This document shows, one piece after another, positions 21,150 to 33,616 of a stretch of DNA of 64,000 nucleotides (position 1 is the first letter of the stretch; each line of letters begins with the position of its first letter). The stretch is taken from NCBI RefSeq assembly GCF_040183065.1, contig NC_091132.1:158508102-158572101 (forward strand), written 5' to 3'. Position numbers and translations under genes: made by a program. This DNA is from Periplaneta americana. Lineage: Eukaryota > Arthropoda > Insecta > Blattodea > Blattidae. The notes beneath the pieces are model-generated. The model was not told the DNA's origin. It did no database searches and saw only the letters and a list, made by a program, of their open reading frames with translations.

Positions 21150-24100
21150 ATGGCGGACTACGTAAATCAAATTAAGCATGTGTGCATGGCAGCCAACACT
21201 ACACTCGTTAGAGATGAGAGAAAAGCTGCGATCATGTATTTGAAAAGATAATAAATTGTAACTGTATGAAATCGTAGACGTAGTTTACAGACAGAACACC
21301 AGAGTCGCATTGACACTATGCTTCCAGCACAGGAAATCCGTACGGCAAAGAAACTGTTGACCAAACAAATCATTATCCGGGATCGATCCTCGTATAAATA
21401 CAATTCCATCAAACATGTATGAGTACGACAGATATGCAAATAGTCGCAAAACGAGAATACAGTACAAAATCCCCATTGACAGGACTGAGAGCACCTAGAG
21501 TGGACTGAGAGGACAGAGAGTGGACTGAGAGGTCAGAGAGGGGACTCAGAGGACAGAGAATGGACTGAGAGCACAGAGAGTAGACTGAGAGGACATAGAG
21601 TGGACTAACAATTCAGAGAGTGGAATATGAGAACAGAGAGTGGACTGGTTGGACTGTGAGTGGACTGAGAGAAAGCAGATTGGACTGAGGGGACAGAGAG
21701 TGGACTGAGAGGTCAAAGAGGAGACTCACAGGACAGAGAATGGACACAGAGGACAGAGAGTGGACTGAGAGGAAACAGATTGGACTGAGATGAGAGAGTG
21801 GACGGAGAGGACAGAGAGTAGACTGAGAGGACATAGAGTGGACGGAGAGGACAGAGAGTAGACTGAGAGGACATAGAGTGGACGGAGAGGACAGAGAGTA
21901 GACTGAGAGGACATAGAGTGGACTGAGAGGACAGAGAGTAGACTGAGAGATCAGAGAGTGAACTGGTTGGACTGTGAGTGGACTGAGAGGAAGCAGATTG
22001 GACTGAGAGGAGAGAGAGAGTGGACGGAGAGGAGACTGAGAGTTCAGAGAGTGAAATGGTTGGACTGTAAGTGGACTGAGAGGAAGCAGATTGGACTGAA
22101 AGGACACAGAGTGGACTGAGAGCACATAGAGTGGACTGAGAGGTCAGTGAGGGGACTCAGAAGACAGAGAATGGACTGAGAGGCCAGAGAGTAGACTGAG
22201 AGGACATAGAGTGGACTGAGAGGAGAGAGAGTGGACTGAGAGGACAGAGAGTGGACTGAGAGCACATAGAGTGGACTGAGAGTAGAGAGAGTGGACTGAG
22301 AGGTCAGAGAGTGGACTAAGAAGACAGAGAGTGGACTGAGAGGACAGAGAGTGGACTAAGAAGACAGAGAGGACGGGGAGTGGACTGCGAGGCCAAACAG
22401 TGGACTGAGAGGCCAGACAGTGCACTGCGAGGACATAGATTGGACTGAGAGTTCAGAGAGTAGACTGGTAGGACAGAGAGTGGAATGAGAGGAAACAGAT
22501 TGGACTGAGAGGAGAGAGAGTGGACAGAGAGGACAGAAAGTGGACTGAGAGTTCAGAGAGGGGACTGGTTGGACTGTGAGTGGACTGAGAGGAAGCAGAT
22601 TGGACTGAGAGGAGAGAGAGTGGACCGAGAGAACAGAAAGTGGACTGAGAGCACATAGAGTGGACTAAGAGGACAGAGAGGGGACTAAGAGGACAGAGAA
22701 TGGACTGAGAGGGCAGAGAGTAGACTGACAGGACACAGAGTGGACTGGAGGACTGACAGTGGACTGCGAGGACATAGAGTGGACTGTGAGATCAGGGAGT
22801 GGACTAGTAGCACAGAGTGGAATGAGAGGAAACAGATTGGACTGAGAACAGAGAGAGTGGACTGAGGGGACTGAGAGGTCAGAGAGGGGACTGCGGACAG
22901 AGAATGGACTGAGAGGCCAGAGAGTAGACTGAGACGACATAGAGTGTACTGAGAGGAGAGAGAGTGGACTGAGAGGACAAAGAGTGGACTCAGAAGACAT
23001 AGAGTGGACTGAGAGGACATAGAGTGGAGTGAGAGCACATAGAGTGGACTGAGAGTGGAGTGGACTGGTAGAATAGAGAGCGTAGTGACAGGACAGAGAT
23101 TGGACTGAGAGCACATAGATTGGACTGAGAGCACATAGAGTGGACTGAAAGTAGAAAGAGTGGACTGAGATGGCAAAGAGAGGGCTGAGAGTGGACTGGT
23201 AGGAAAGAGAGTGTGGTGACAGGACAGAGATTTAACTGAGAGCACATAGAGTGGGCTGTGTGTACAAAGAGTGAACTGAGATGACATACAGTGGACTGAG
23301 AGTGGTCTGGTAGGAAAGAGAGTGTAGTGACAGGACAGAGATTGAACTGAGAGCACATATATTGGACTGAGAGCACATAGAGTGGACTGAGAGTACAATT
23401 AGTTGAACTGAGATGACATAGAGTAGACTGAGAGGGCACTGGTAGGAAAGAGAGTGTAGTGACAGAACATAGTTGGTCTGAGAGCACATAGAATGGACTG
23501 AGAAGACAGAGAGTAAACTGAGAGGACATAGAGTGGACAGAAAGTGGTCTGGGAAGACAGCGTATGTAGTGACAGGACAGAGATTTGACTGAGAGCACAT
23601 AGTATGGACTGAGAAGACAGAGAGTGGACAAAAAGTGGTCTGGGAAGACAGCGTATGGAGTGACAGGACAGAGATTTGACTGAGAGCACATAGAATGGAC
23701 TGGGAGGACAGAGAATGGACTGGTAAGACAGAAGTGTAGTGACAGGAGAGAGATTGGAGTGAGAGCACACAGAGTGGACTGAGAGGACAGACAGTGGACT
23801 CAGAGGGCAGAGAGTGGACTGATAGGACATAGAGTGTAGTGACAGGACACAGATTGGACTAAGATCACATAGAGTGGACTGAGAGGACATGGAGTGGACT
23901 GACAAAGCAGAGTGGACTGAGATAGGACAGAGGGAAAAATTTGGACAGAGATAACAGAGAGTGGACTGAGAGAAATGATACCGGACTGAGAGTACAGAGA
24001 GTGGATTTAGAGTCCAGGACTGTGAGGACAATGAGTGGAGAGGACATTAAGTGGACTGAAAGAACATAGACAACTGAGGAGGCAGAAGGAGGATTGTAAG

Positions 24101-24690
24101 GGCAGAAAGTGGACTGAGGGGACATAGAAGAAATTGACAGAGTAGAGAGAGAGAACAGCAATATAGGTTCAACTCAGGAAAATTATTCCCCTCACTGAGA
24201 CTTGTATTCTTACAAGTGATTAATACGGGAAAGAAGAAATTGGTAAAAAAAAAATACAAAAGCAGGAAATGTAGACATAAGTCTCTTTCTGTGAAAGTTA
24301 CGGTTCACAGTTTAAAACCAGTGAGGGCATTCTTTCTTGAGTTCGATCCTATTAAAGTTATAACATATCGTTGTGGATATGAACGAACTGGAAAAAAAAT
24401 GCTAGTCCTGTAAACATAATGTCCCATGTCCACGTATTAGCAGGCCATAGTTAGAACCCTGTCAGGACATTATTTCCCGAGTTCTAACCTTGTAAACTTA
24501 TGAATGACTGGTACAGGTATGAAATGCTAAGAAGAAATGCAGAATTAGTAAATATAAACGCCCTTGCTGAATAGTAACTGGCCGTACTTTGAAGTAAGTC
24601 AGAGAAAAATTTTCCTAATTCCAGGCTAGTGTAAACATGTGACATTAGTATGGGTATGAAGGAGTTAGTACTCTAAAAAAAATGCAGAAT
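21150..24690. repeat. Left arm of a giant inverted repeat
   Basis: The complement of this region is found, diverged, at 33115-37825. Examples: 21175-21330 against 37640-37800 (CGACTCTGGTGTTCTGTCTA and ATACATGATTGCAGCC-like blocks), and 24150-24690 against 33115-33690 (GTAAACATGTGACATT, CCTCACTGAGACTTGTATTC). The middle of the arm is the 20-bp satellite. The inner part (24310-24800) also shows diverged tandem units of about 150 bp marked by GGCATTATTTCC and TCGAG-like blocks. Confidence 0.75.
21481..24135 (-). repeat. 20-bp satellite array, minus orientation
   Basis: About 2.65 kb of a 20-bp unit whose complement reads GTCCACTCTCTGTCCTCTCA, with much point variation. Because 60 bp is the common multiple of 20 and 3, and stops are rare in the unit, all three frames stay open and spurious serine/leucine-rich frames of up to 237 residues appear. 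No gene is implied. Confidence 0.95.
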
Positions 24691-25842
24691 TTGTAAAGAA
24701 GTCCCTGACCCAAATAGTTATAGACAATTTATTTAACCTTGAGAGGGCATTATTTCCTAAGTTCGAGCATTGTGAACTTATAAGTGTGTGTATGAAGGGA
24801 AAGACAAAAAAATTGGAAGGTTGGTATACTTGACGACATATTGTCACATACTAAAATATCCTTAGTATCACACCTCGAAGGACATTATTTTCTCGAGTGG
24901 AATAATGTAATCTAATAAGTACAGTTGACACAGATGGTAAGGTTAGGCCTAGTATAAGGGAAAGTGATCCGCAGGGAAAGTGAGACATTAATCATGAAAC
25001 AAGTAAATAAAGCATACCAATATTATTGTACACATAGAATGTAATACATATTGAACAATCCTAATCAATACTGGTATAAACAATATAAACTACAGATGTT
25101 AGTAAACTGTATATGAAGAAACTAATAAATAATGTTAAACCAGTACTGGTACCTAACTGCATGACAATGTTTAGGTAATGATGAATGCAATGACGGTAAA
25201 ACATAAAAAAAACGCGTGCAAATGCAATTATTTTACAACACCAATATAAACATTAAAAATAAGGAAATATCATAAACTGTAAAGGAGGGTATTTCCATAT
25301 AATTGCCTAACGTAGGAACAAATCTATATTTTTCTTTCGGTTTTCTTACAGTTTATATTTGGCGTGACATGGGCTTCGATGTCTAAATCAATGATTTCTT
25401 ATAATACCCTTGCCTATACGATAAATGAAAGCCTAGTGCATCAGTACTGTACCTATGTTGAACCATAGTATAACACCTGCACGTGGGCAATTGAAGGTGC
25501 TTCCCCATCTCCACTGCGTCTGTTATATGAGGAGGCTGCAGTAAGTCAACATATTGCATACTGTTGAGCCTGACGTAATTGAAAGCTCTGCGTGGCTGTG
25601 CAGTGTCGTGCCTCAACAAGGTCGAAGTTATGTTTGGGTGATTAGTCAATGATCACTATACACATACTTTACAGTCTACGTACCACGTTCATCATTTAAT
25701 ATTACACGAACTCAACATGCCGTATTATATTTATTGAACATTATAATGATTTTTTTTAAATATTGAGTTTCAAATATGAGCAGTCCCTACTTTTTACGGC
25801 ACACTGCTTTCAAAATATATCACTTATCAGTCTAATATTTCT
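24691..25842. other. No gene seen between inverted-repeat arm and SINE
   Basis: This contains the last diverged tandem units of the arm to about 24800, then unique AT-rich sequence. A minus-strand frame at 25383-25649 shows no recognisable domain. Confidence 0.35.
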
Positions 25843-26130
25843 GTATGTAGCTCAGTTGGTAGAGCAGCTGACTACGGACTGGAAAGTCCGGGATTCCATT
25901 CCAGGTGGTGACAGAATTTTTTTTCGTTGCCAAACTTTCAGAACGGCCCCGAGGTTCACTCAGCCTCCTATAAAATTGAGTACCGGGTCTTTCCGGGGGT
26001 AAATGGCGGTCAGAGCGTGGTGCCGACCACACCACCTCATTCTAGTGCCGAGGTCATGGAAAGCATGTGGCTCTACCTCCATGCCCCCCAAGTGCCTTCA
26101 TGGCATGTTACGGGGATACCTTTACCTTTT
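25843..26130 (+). mobile_element. tRNA-derived SINE, family D
   Basis: The head is a good tRNA-like sequence with box A TAGCTCAGTTGGTAGAGCAG and an anticodon-arm-like ACTGGAAAGTCCGG, but box B is degraded (GATTCCATTCC). A body of about 220 bp (for example GAGTACCGGGTCTTTCCGGG and GTGGCTCTACCTCCATGCC) follows, so it is a SINE rather than a working tRNA gene. Confidence 0.8.
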
Positions 26131-26604
26131 TACTGTACATAACTCTCCCCTCGCTTAGAAAGGAATAGTTTTGTATTGTGGCCTGCGGTACTGATACTGC
26201 AACATATCTGTGTGCAGTTGTAAAGTACCTCGTGTAGGGCCACGTTTAGTAGCAAGCTGGACTCCGTAGTCCTGATTATGACGTAATCGCGATAAGCGAG
26301 TTATATTAACATCTACAAAAGCTGGTACCAGTGTACGAAAAACATTTGCTCTATATACATGCGCAGAACAAGTTATATTATAATTCCGATAAGGAGAACA
26401 AGATTTCACTGTATGGATGTAGTAGCAAGTCTTTATTTATGATAATAAGCTCATTCCCAAGTGTTGTGTACTGCACACATTCCTTACGACGTTCTTGAAC
26501 GTTGAGGATATGTAAATTACGAATATAGACATAGACTATCCAAGTTGAGTATTGTGTGAATTAGCAGTTAAATGCCATTTATTACATTCTTAAAAATTAT
26601 ATAT

Positions 26605-26701
26605 TATATGGATCATAAGAGGAGACAAAGAGGAAAGTAGAAAATAGGAAAGACTGTAGAATAATGGGTGTGCATTGATAGACCTATCCTTGGACAGAAC
26701 G
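26605..26701 (+). mobile_element. RTE-like 3' end fragment
   Basis: It matches the end of the copy at 26761-27300 (AAATAGGAAAGACTG, then CCTTGGACAGAACGCTATGA), and is then followed by (TA)n instead of (TGAA)n. Confidence 0.7.
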
Positions 26702-26704
26702 CTA

Positions 26705-26707
<3 letters not shown>

Positions 26708-26761
<54 letters not shown>
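26708..26761. repeat. (TA)n microsatellite
   Basis: About 27 AT units, lying between two RTE 3' fragments. It probably replaced or expanded from a retrotransposon tail. Confidence 0.95.
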
Positions 26762-26764
<3 letters not shown>

Positions 26765-27300
26765 TAGTGCTCCTGCCAAGAAGTCAAAAGGATAATAGCA
26801 ATGGCAAAGGAAGCTTTTAATGGGAAAAGGAGCATCTTCTGTGGACCCCTGGAGAAAGAACTAAGGAAGGGACTAGTGAAGTGCTTTGTGTGGAGTGTAG
26901 TATTGTATGGGGCAGAAACATGGACATTACGACGAAGTGGATAGAACCGACTATGAACATTTGAAATGTGGATATGGAGAAGGAAGGGACGTGTGAAATG
27001 GACAGACAGAATAAGAAACGAAACTGTGTTGGAAACAGTGGGTGAAGAAAGAATGATGCGGAAACTTATCAGAGAGAGGAAAAGGAATTGGCTCGGTCGC
27101 TGGCTGAAAAGAAACTGCCTTCTTAAGGATGCACTGGAAGGAATAGTGAACGAGAGAAGAGTTCGGGGCAGAAGAAGATATCAGATGATAGACGACATTA
27201 AGATATATGGATCATATGCGGCGACAAAGAGGACGACAGGAAATAGGAAAGACTGGAGAATGCTGGGTTTGTAATGAAAGACCTGCCCAAGGACAGAACA
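26761..27300 (+). pseudogene. RTE-like non-LTR reverse transcriptase, C-terminal end
   Basis: The plus-strand frames read KRIAMAKEAFNGKRSIFCG, LVKCFVWSVVLYGAETWTLR, then FEMWIWRRKGRVKWTDRIRN, RERKRNWLGRWLKRNCLLKD and GRRRYQMIDDIKIYGSYAAT, ending MLGL. SVxLYGxETWTL followed by FEMWxWRR...WTDR and RG(R)RR is the typical tail of insect RTE/CR1-type ORF2. Stops occur after LRRSG and NRL. It is 5'-truncated; the 3' end runs into the (TGAA)n tail. Confidence 0.8.
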
Positions 27301-27366
27301 CTATGAATGAATGAATGAATGAATGAATGAATGAATGAATGAATGAATGAATGAATGAATGAATGA
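27300..27366. repeat. (TGAA)n microsatellite
   Basis: About 16 units. This is the 3' tail repeat of the RTE-like element and joins two copies tail to tail. Confidence 0.95.
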
Positions 27367-27900
27367 AAATTCATAGTTTTCTGCCCAAAGGCAGGCCTTA
27401 CAATGCAAATTCAACAATCTCAAATCTTCACTAGCCTACTTTCTGCCTTCCTCTTAACCTCCGCATATGATTCGTGTATCTTAAAGTTGTCCATCATCTG
27501 ATATCTTCTTCTGCCTCGAACTTTTCTTCCGGTCACTATTCGTTCCAGTGCATGCTTTAGTAGACAGATTCTTCTCAGCCAGTGACCCAGCCAATTATTT
27601 CTTTTTCTCTTCCTGAACAGTTTCAGCATTATTCTTTCACCTACTCTTTACAACACAGCTTCATTTATTATTCTGTCTGTCCATTTCATACGCTCCTTCT
27701 TCTCCATATCCGTATTTTAAATGCTTCTGGTCTCTTCTTTTCACTTCGTCGTAATGTCCATGTTTAAGCTCACAGAATGCCACACTCCACACAAAGCACA
27801 TCACTAGTCTCTTCCTCTTCTTTTTTCATAGGTCGGCAGAAGATGCTCATTATTGTATTAAAGCTTCTTTTGCCATTGCTATTGTCCTCCTGACTTCCTA
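27367..27900 (-). pseudogene. Second RTE-like 3' end, opposite strand
   Basis: The minus-strand product includes RKRNNWLGHWLRRICLLKH, then ALERIVTGRKVRGRRRYQMM and DNFKIHESYAEVKRKAESRL. It is homologous to 26761-27300 but in the opposite direction, with several stops and frameshifts further upstream (27650-27900). Confidence 0.75.
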
Positions 27901-28925
27901 ACAACAGCACATATTACTGCTTATACTACACCCAATTTATATAATTATATACATAGTCTAACTTGTATATGTTATTATTGTCACATAAAACCATGTGTTT
28001 TTCACTCCAAAGGCATAACTAAGACAGAGTTATCACTAGCACTAGGACTTTCATTCCACTACCACCACCATCATCACTATCACTTCCATCATCTCATCTC
28101 CACTTACTCGAATTATTTCGTCCATAGATGACTCGCACTGTTACAGAGACAGGTGGCAAGTTTGGAGTTACTCGCTCTCTCAACCATTTCTCTAAGCTGG
28201 AGGAATTCATTTTTTGGTGGTAGTCACCAGTAGTTGAGCCAACTTTATAACTGAGGAGACCACCATCAAGAAATCAGTTTCGAAACCTATATCTACTATT
28301 ATTAGCCTTTTTGACTTGTTTCCTCCTAACATCTTATCTTTTCTGCTACTATTTTTTGGAAATTCAAATCGTTGTCTATCGTAGACTCATAGAGACAATT
28401 TGTCTTTGCTCTGTTCTAAAGCGTTTAACTTTTGTCATATTCTTGCAACGCAAATCAATAATGTTCGGTCGTCCTCGAATGAGTCTTCGATCCTGTAATA
28501 TCTTCCGCAGAAATCTCAAGCTTTTAGTATAGTATTAAAAACATTACAACATTTTGCTATCTCTCATCCTTCTAAACGCAAACTGTGACGTTGCATAGAG
28601 GCAGATATTTAAAAAGGTTCTTTACAGACTATGGAGCGGTAATGTTTTTCAACGGATGATATACCCTACCGAATGTTATCTGTTATCTCAGCTCGGCATA
28701 TCGCACTCATAGGTCGAGAGGTTACGGTCTCCTAATCCCTCAACACCGCTTTCAGAAGTAAAAGCTGCTCTACAATACTATACGCTTTTGCTAGAAGTGG
28801 CTAGTGATATAGACCGTTGTTCCTAGCAAGAAATTCATGGTTGTAACTTGTGTAGAAGCGCCTCTGATACTGAAATTGAAAAACAATTTCCATTAAAACT
28901 CGATTTTGAAAAATTGTAACATAGG
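27901..28925. other. No gene seen
   Basis: AT-rich, within the spacer of the giant inverted repeat. Short frames only. Confidence 0.35.
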
Positions 28926-29121
28926 CCGTTATTCTGTCCTACGCTTCAACTATAATAGCTATCTAGCGTCTGAATAATATGAAGCTGATAATGCAAGCGA
29001 AATGAGTTTAGGGTCCAGCGGCGAAAGCTACCCAGCATCTGCTCTAAAAGGGTTGAGGGAAAACCCTGAAAAAATCGTCAACCAGCCAATTTGTCCCACA
29101 CACGGTTTGAACTCTATAGGG
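28926..29121 (-). mobile_element. SINE family A, old copy
   Basis: Minus strand. The tail (TAGCGTCTGAATAATATGAA), GGGTCCAGCGGCGAAAGCTA and GGGTTGAGGGAAAACCCTGA blocks are recognisable, but it is the most diverged family A copy in the window and its head is lost. Confidence 0.75.
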
Positions 29122-29544
29122 AATAATACAGTTAAGAATCTGTTCAACTACAAGTTTTCCTTGCCAAAACTCACGAACTAATTATTTCTTTATACGGAAT
29201 TTACTACTTGTACTGCATCTAAATATTAGGGTAGTATTAATTTAATTGAAGACTTTACTTTGCTCATCTTCCTCATGAGCAAAACGAGTTTGGTCTTTTT
29301 GCGAGGAAGCTCCGAAATGTATTAATATAAACTATCGGAGCTTGCTCCTACTGTACGTGCTGTAGCTTGCTCACATAGTTTGCTTCACCTCGCGTCAGGG
29401 TTGCCATATGTACGACTATAGTCGTACGCATACGACTATTTTGATTAATTGTACGAGGTACGACCGAACTCTATGTCGTACGCAATTTTGTACGACTATT
29501 TCAGTGAGGGACAAAATTATTTTGGAATCTATAATGTTGAACTA

Positions 29545-29636
29545 TACTTACTTACTTACTGGCTTTTAAGGAACCCGGAGTTCATTTCCGCCCTCACATA
29601 AGCCCGCCATTGGTCCCTATCCTGAGCAAGATTAAC
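29545..29636 (-). mobile_element. Non-LTR retrotransposon 3' end fragment
   Basis: Short minus-strand match to the copy at 32041-32340 (GGCTTTTAAGGAACCCGGAG, then CTATCCTGAGCAAGATTAA on the plus strand), with a (CTTA)n tail at its edge. Confidence 0.75.
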
Positions 29637-30643
29637 ATACTTTAGTTTAAAGGGATAAAAGATGCTTTGAAAATCAATATGGTGACTACACTTGCCGTAC
29701 AATTAGTCATAATTCGCTATCTTAAGGTCCAGGTTTCATGTACGGTGCAGTTATTTCAAAGTAACGTGAGTTCAGATATCTGCTATAAATAACTTCAATG
29801 TATATTCAACAATGGAAGGATTTTATCAACTAGACGTTTTGATTTATCTAGAGAAAATCAAAACTCGAGTAGGATTTAAATGACTATTACACGATTAGAA
29901 GAAAGTATATAAAGATTAGAAGTAACGAAGTACTCCAATAGAATAAAATATTAATTGACTTACGAAAATACAACTGTCTTCAAATGTATTATTGTACCAT
30001 CTCAACATTACAAATATTACGCTAGAAGCATGCTAGATGGCAGTAGTGAGCAATGCCTTCTCGTCGAGAAGTTCTTCATCTATACACGATGGCAATGTTA
30101 CTAGTCAAGAAGGCTTTGTTGATTCAGTTTCATTTTTATTATTAAAACAGTTGCATTCCACTTCAATTATCCGAATCCCAGTAATCAACGTCACTTGACA
30201 GATTATTTTCAATAAATCTTAATATTAAACAATCTCTGATACGTGACTATCCATAATATCATATAGCAGAATCTATAACATAACCTAACTAATATACTGT
30301 ACACAAGTGTTATAAAAGTTTTAATTAACGACGATGGCATAAAAAATAAACATGAATAATTTTAAAAGGAATAATTATTGAATGTACAATTTTCAAATTT
30401 GAATGCGGTTGGTGGTTCAATTGATGTTATATTGGACGTGTGCGTAATAGAAGTGGAACTCGTTGATTTAGGCCTACATGGTGTATTCAACTTATTCAGG
30501 ATTTCCGAATGGTGCTCTTCATTTATTTGTAAATCGGATTTCAGAAGATGCATAGGTATGATCAGTAATTTTTATTAATTCTTGTTATTGAATGCCAATG
30601 CGAGTCATATTTGAAACTGCTGTGCATCGACTGGAGTGGTTTG

Positions 30644-30647
<4 letters not shown>

Positions 30648-30722
<75 letters not shown>
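30648..30722. repeat. (TA)n microsatellite
   Basis: About 37 AT units inside the hAT-like element. Confidence 0.97.
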
Positions 30723-30725
<3 letters not shown>

Positions 30726-31302
30726 TTGACGTCCAGACCAGCGCAGTTTCAAATGTTGGCAAACAAAGAAACAAATGCTAGGGACGCGATAAAATTGTGC
30801 GATAAGCAGCCATGATTGGTTGACATACGTCCTTTCGTACCTTTGTATTGGTCAAAAGTAGTATGACGTAGTAAGAGTGTAATAGTCAATGAAATGGTAC
30901 CGAGTAGGATTAAGAATTCTAAACGCGCCGAATTACAGTGGGGTTGGATTTGAGTCGACTTTGATGAACATCAGCTGCCGCACTGATCAATAGTACCTGC
31001 CGTCGCTCTGGGCAAAGATAATGTTTCTGCTGGCTTTCAATATAATAATGTTGTTTCCGACTAAACGTCATCGTGCATGCTTTATGGGGGCTGACAGTGT
31101 CAAAGAAGAAATTGTAATTTGAATGCTAAATGTCATTGTGGATATTAACTATTAGTATAGGGAAATTAGTAGGGTCTAATACTATTTGATTGGATGAAGA
31201 AATTGATGCTGATTTGTTTGAATGTTGAAAGTCATTGTGGATATGAACAACAGTTATTAATATTTATAATTGGAACTAAAATTTTGTGATAGAATTATAT
31301 TA

Positions 31303-31532
31303 AAAAAATATTATGTTTTATTTAACGACACTCGCAACTGCAGAGGTTATATCAGCGTCGCCGGATGTGCCGGAATTTTGTCCCGCAGGAGTTCTTTTAC
31401 ATGCCAGTAAATCTATTGACATGAGCCTGTCGCATTTAAGCACACTTAAATGCCATCGACCTGGCCCGGGATCGAACCCGCAACCTTGGGCATAGAAGGC
31501 CAGCGCTATACCAACTTGCCAACCTGGTCGAC
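31303..31532 (-). mobile_element. tRNA-derived SINE, family C
   Basis: Full-length minus-strand copy. The complement reads head GGTATAGCGCTGGCCTTCTA, box B GGTTCGATCCCG and tail CGAGTGTCGTTAAATAAAAC. The direct repeats GATAGAATTATAT flank it (about 31288 and 31533). The right duplicate then merges into a (TA)n tract. Confidence 0.92.
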
Positions 31533-31537
31533 GATAG

Positions 31538-31540
<3 letters not shown>

Positions 31541-31600
<60 letters not shown>
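31541..31600. repeat. (TA)n microsatellite
   Basis: It grows directly out of the SINE target duplication (ATTATATATA). Confidence 0.95.
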
Positions 31601-31748
31601 CCTATGAACCACTTTTTTGGGTGTTATGTGAAATATATTTGTGAGTACTATCTATAAAAATAGTAAAATAATGAATGTACGACAATGCTAAGTACGACTT
31701 TTTCATAGGTTAGTACGGCGTTTGCGTTTCCTTTCTCTGGCAACCCTG

Positions 31749-32040
31749 CCTCGCATGGGAGTTCGTATCAGTAGAGTCGTCGGTCGAGGTCAGTCCAGCC
31801 ACAACAAGCGATACCAGCACGTGTATTTCGATCGAAAGAATTAGTGATTGAGTTATGAGTGACGAGGAGGCTGATGTTGAGAAAAAGGGAAATATTATTT
31901 TATTTCTGTTTATGGACTTCATTAAGCATTTTTCAGTTATATTTCAGAAGTCAATGTTACCGAATTGGTGGCAAAAATAAATCCGCCGCATTTGCAGAAA
32001 TTAGAAGTATCAAAAAAAGGGTTAGGGTGCCTATAAACAT
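31749..32040 (+). other. Possible 5' exon or short frame next to the hAT
   Basis: An ATG at 31855 opens a 42-codon frame starting MSDEEADVEKKGNIILF. The leader is GC-richer than its surroundings. It is unclear whether this is a real first exon; no convincing donor follows. Confidence 0.2.
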
Positions 32041-32340
32041 AAATACTTACTTACTTACTTACTTACTGGCTTTTAAGGAACCCGGAGGTTCATTGCCGCC
32101 CTCACATAAGCCCGCCACTGGACCCTATCCTGAGCAAGATTAATCCTGTCTCTATCATCATATCCCACCTCCCTCAAATCCATTTTAATAGTATCTTCCC
32201 ATCTACGTCTCGGTCTCCTCAAAGGTCTTTTTCCCTCCGGCCTCCCAACTAACACAGTATATGCGTTTCTGGTTTCACCCATACATGCTGCATGTCCTGC
32301 CCATCTCTAACGTCTAGATTTAATGTTCATAATATATCAG
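32041..32340 (-). pseudogene. jockey/CR1-type non-LTR retrotransposon 3' end
   Basis: The minus-strand product MGETRNAYTVLVGRPEGKRP, then LRRPRRRWEDTIKMDLREVG, then NLAQDRVQWRAYVRAAMNLR matches the extreme C-terminus common to insect non-LTR polyproteins (GKRPLGRPRRRWEDNIxxDL...W). It ends in a (TAAG)n tail, seen as (CTTA)n on the plus strand at 32045-32067. It is 5'-truncated. Confidence 0.82.
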
Positions 32341-33114
32341 GTGTAGAATACAATGCATCCAGTTCTGTTGTGTAACTTTCTCCTTTCTAAAAAAAATAAG
32401 GTAACAGTAAACTTAATTACTCGTATATACCGATATGCTAGGATTAAAAGACAATTGCAAAAATACTAGGATTAAAAGACAAATGAAAAAGAGCAAAGCA
32501 AGTACCGAACAAAATAACGGTTCGACTAGGCCTACTTGTAAGAAATTGACTACTACACATCATAAAAAAACGAACTTCTAGGACGACAAATGAATAAACT
32601 TTTATAACAAGTCATAAGGCGTAACTCTCTGGCAGTCGGGTTTGTATGGGATCTTTAATTGTAGAATCCATAGTGACACTTGTGGTGAACAAGGTTGCAG
32701 TTGGGTTTTCCTCGGGGTTGTCCCGTTTTCCCTGATTAGGAATCTACGTCATTCTGTCAACATTTCTCCATTCAGTCATTATTCCATAGCATTCCTCGAA
32801 TGCCGGCTAGTGACGTAAGGAGGGGCTGGGCCTAGGGATGAGTGGGTTTGCCTACTCGAAACCTGGATACATAGCGCACCTTATTGTAGTCAGCCGGTCT
32901 GAGTTTGGGAATGTGCCTACCTCGAGGGTTAGTGCAATAGATCGTTATAGGTAGCAGTGCATGGTCATAGTTCCCCTCTCCCGAAATTCCATTTCATTCC
33001 AGTGCATAACAGGCCCACCAGAACTGATAATTTCATGTAGGCTAATTTACATTTGGTGTAAGTTGTAAATAAAGAGGTAATCGACATTTCGTATGTTATC
33101 AGCTGTGATTTGAC
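32341..33114. other. Unassigned; possible SINE-like repeat at 32690-33000
   Basis: The stretch with GTTGGGTTTTCCTCGGGGTT, then GAATGCCGGCTAGTGACGTA, has the texture of SINE bodies of this genome. No tRNA head or duplication was found. The remainder is AT-rich. Confidence 0.35.
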
Positions 33115-33556
33115 ATGCATTTTTTAGAATACTAAATCCTTACTACCCATACTACAATGTCACATGTTTACACTAGGCTCGAATTAGGAAAATTATTCTT
33201 ATTTCAAAGTACAGCCTGTTACTATTCCAGTAACGGCGTTTATATTTACTAATTCTACTATTTTTTTTTAGCATTTTCTTCATATCTGTACCGGCTGTAC
33301 CTGTCACTAATAAGTTTACAAGAATCGAACTAGAGAAATAATGTCCTGACAGGATTCTAACTATGACCTGCTAATACGTGGACATGAGATATTATGTTTA
33401 CAGAAATAGCTTTTCTTTTCAGTTCCTTCATATCCATAACGATATGTTATAAATTTACTAGTTTCGAACTCAAGAAAGAATCCCCTCACTGAGTTCAAAC
33501 AGTAGCCCGTAAAGATCACAGCAAGAGACTTATATCTGCATTTTCTGATTTTGTTA

Positions 33557-33616
<60 letters not shown>

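Larger units (their letters stand above)
29396..31748. mobile_element. hAT-like element, 2.35 kb, non-coding
   Basis: The ends are CAGGGTTGCCA and the exact complement TGGCAACCCTG. They are flanked by octamers CCTCGCGT (29388-29395) and CCTCGCAT (31749-31756), differing at one CpG. Near the left end the heptamer GTACGAC (or GTCGTAC) recurs several times in 100 bp and again near the right end, as expected of subterminal transposase-binding sites. Inside lie a jockey/CR1-like 3' fragment, two (TA)n tracts and a SINE. No transposase is seen. Confidence 0.85.

Noticed and set aside
21613..24031. Many serine/leucine-rich open frames of up to 237 residues
   Set aside because: By-products of the 20-bp satellite (60 bp = three units = 20 codons). 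Overlapping in all frames, no domain, no start context.
25843..25915. A functional tRNA gene
   Set aside because: Good box A, but box B is degraded and a SINE body follows; the other tRNA-like heads are also attached to SINE bodies.
26590..26835. Frames with YIYIYIYI repeats (also near 20122 and 30562)
   Set aside because: Translations of (TA)n microsatellites.
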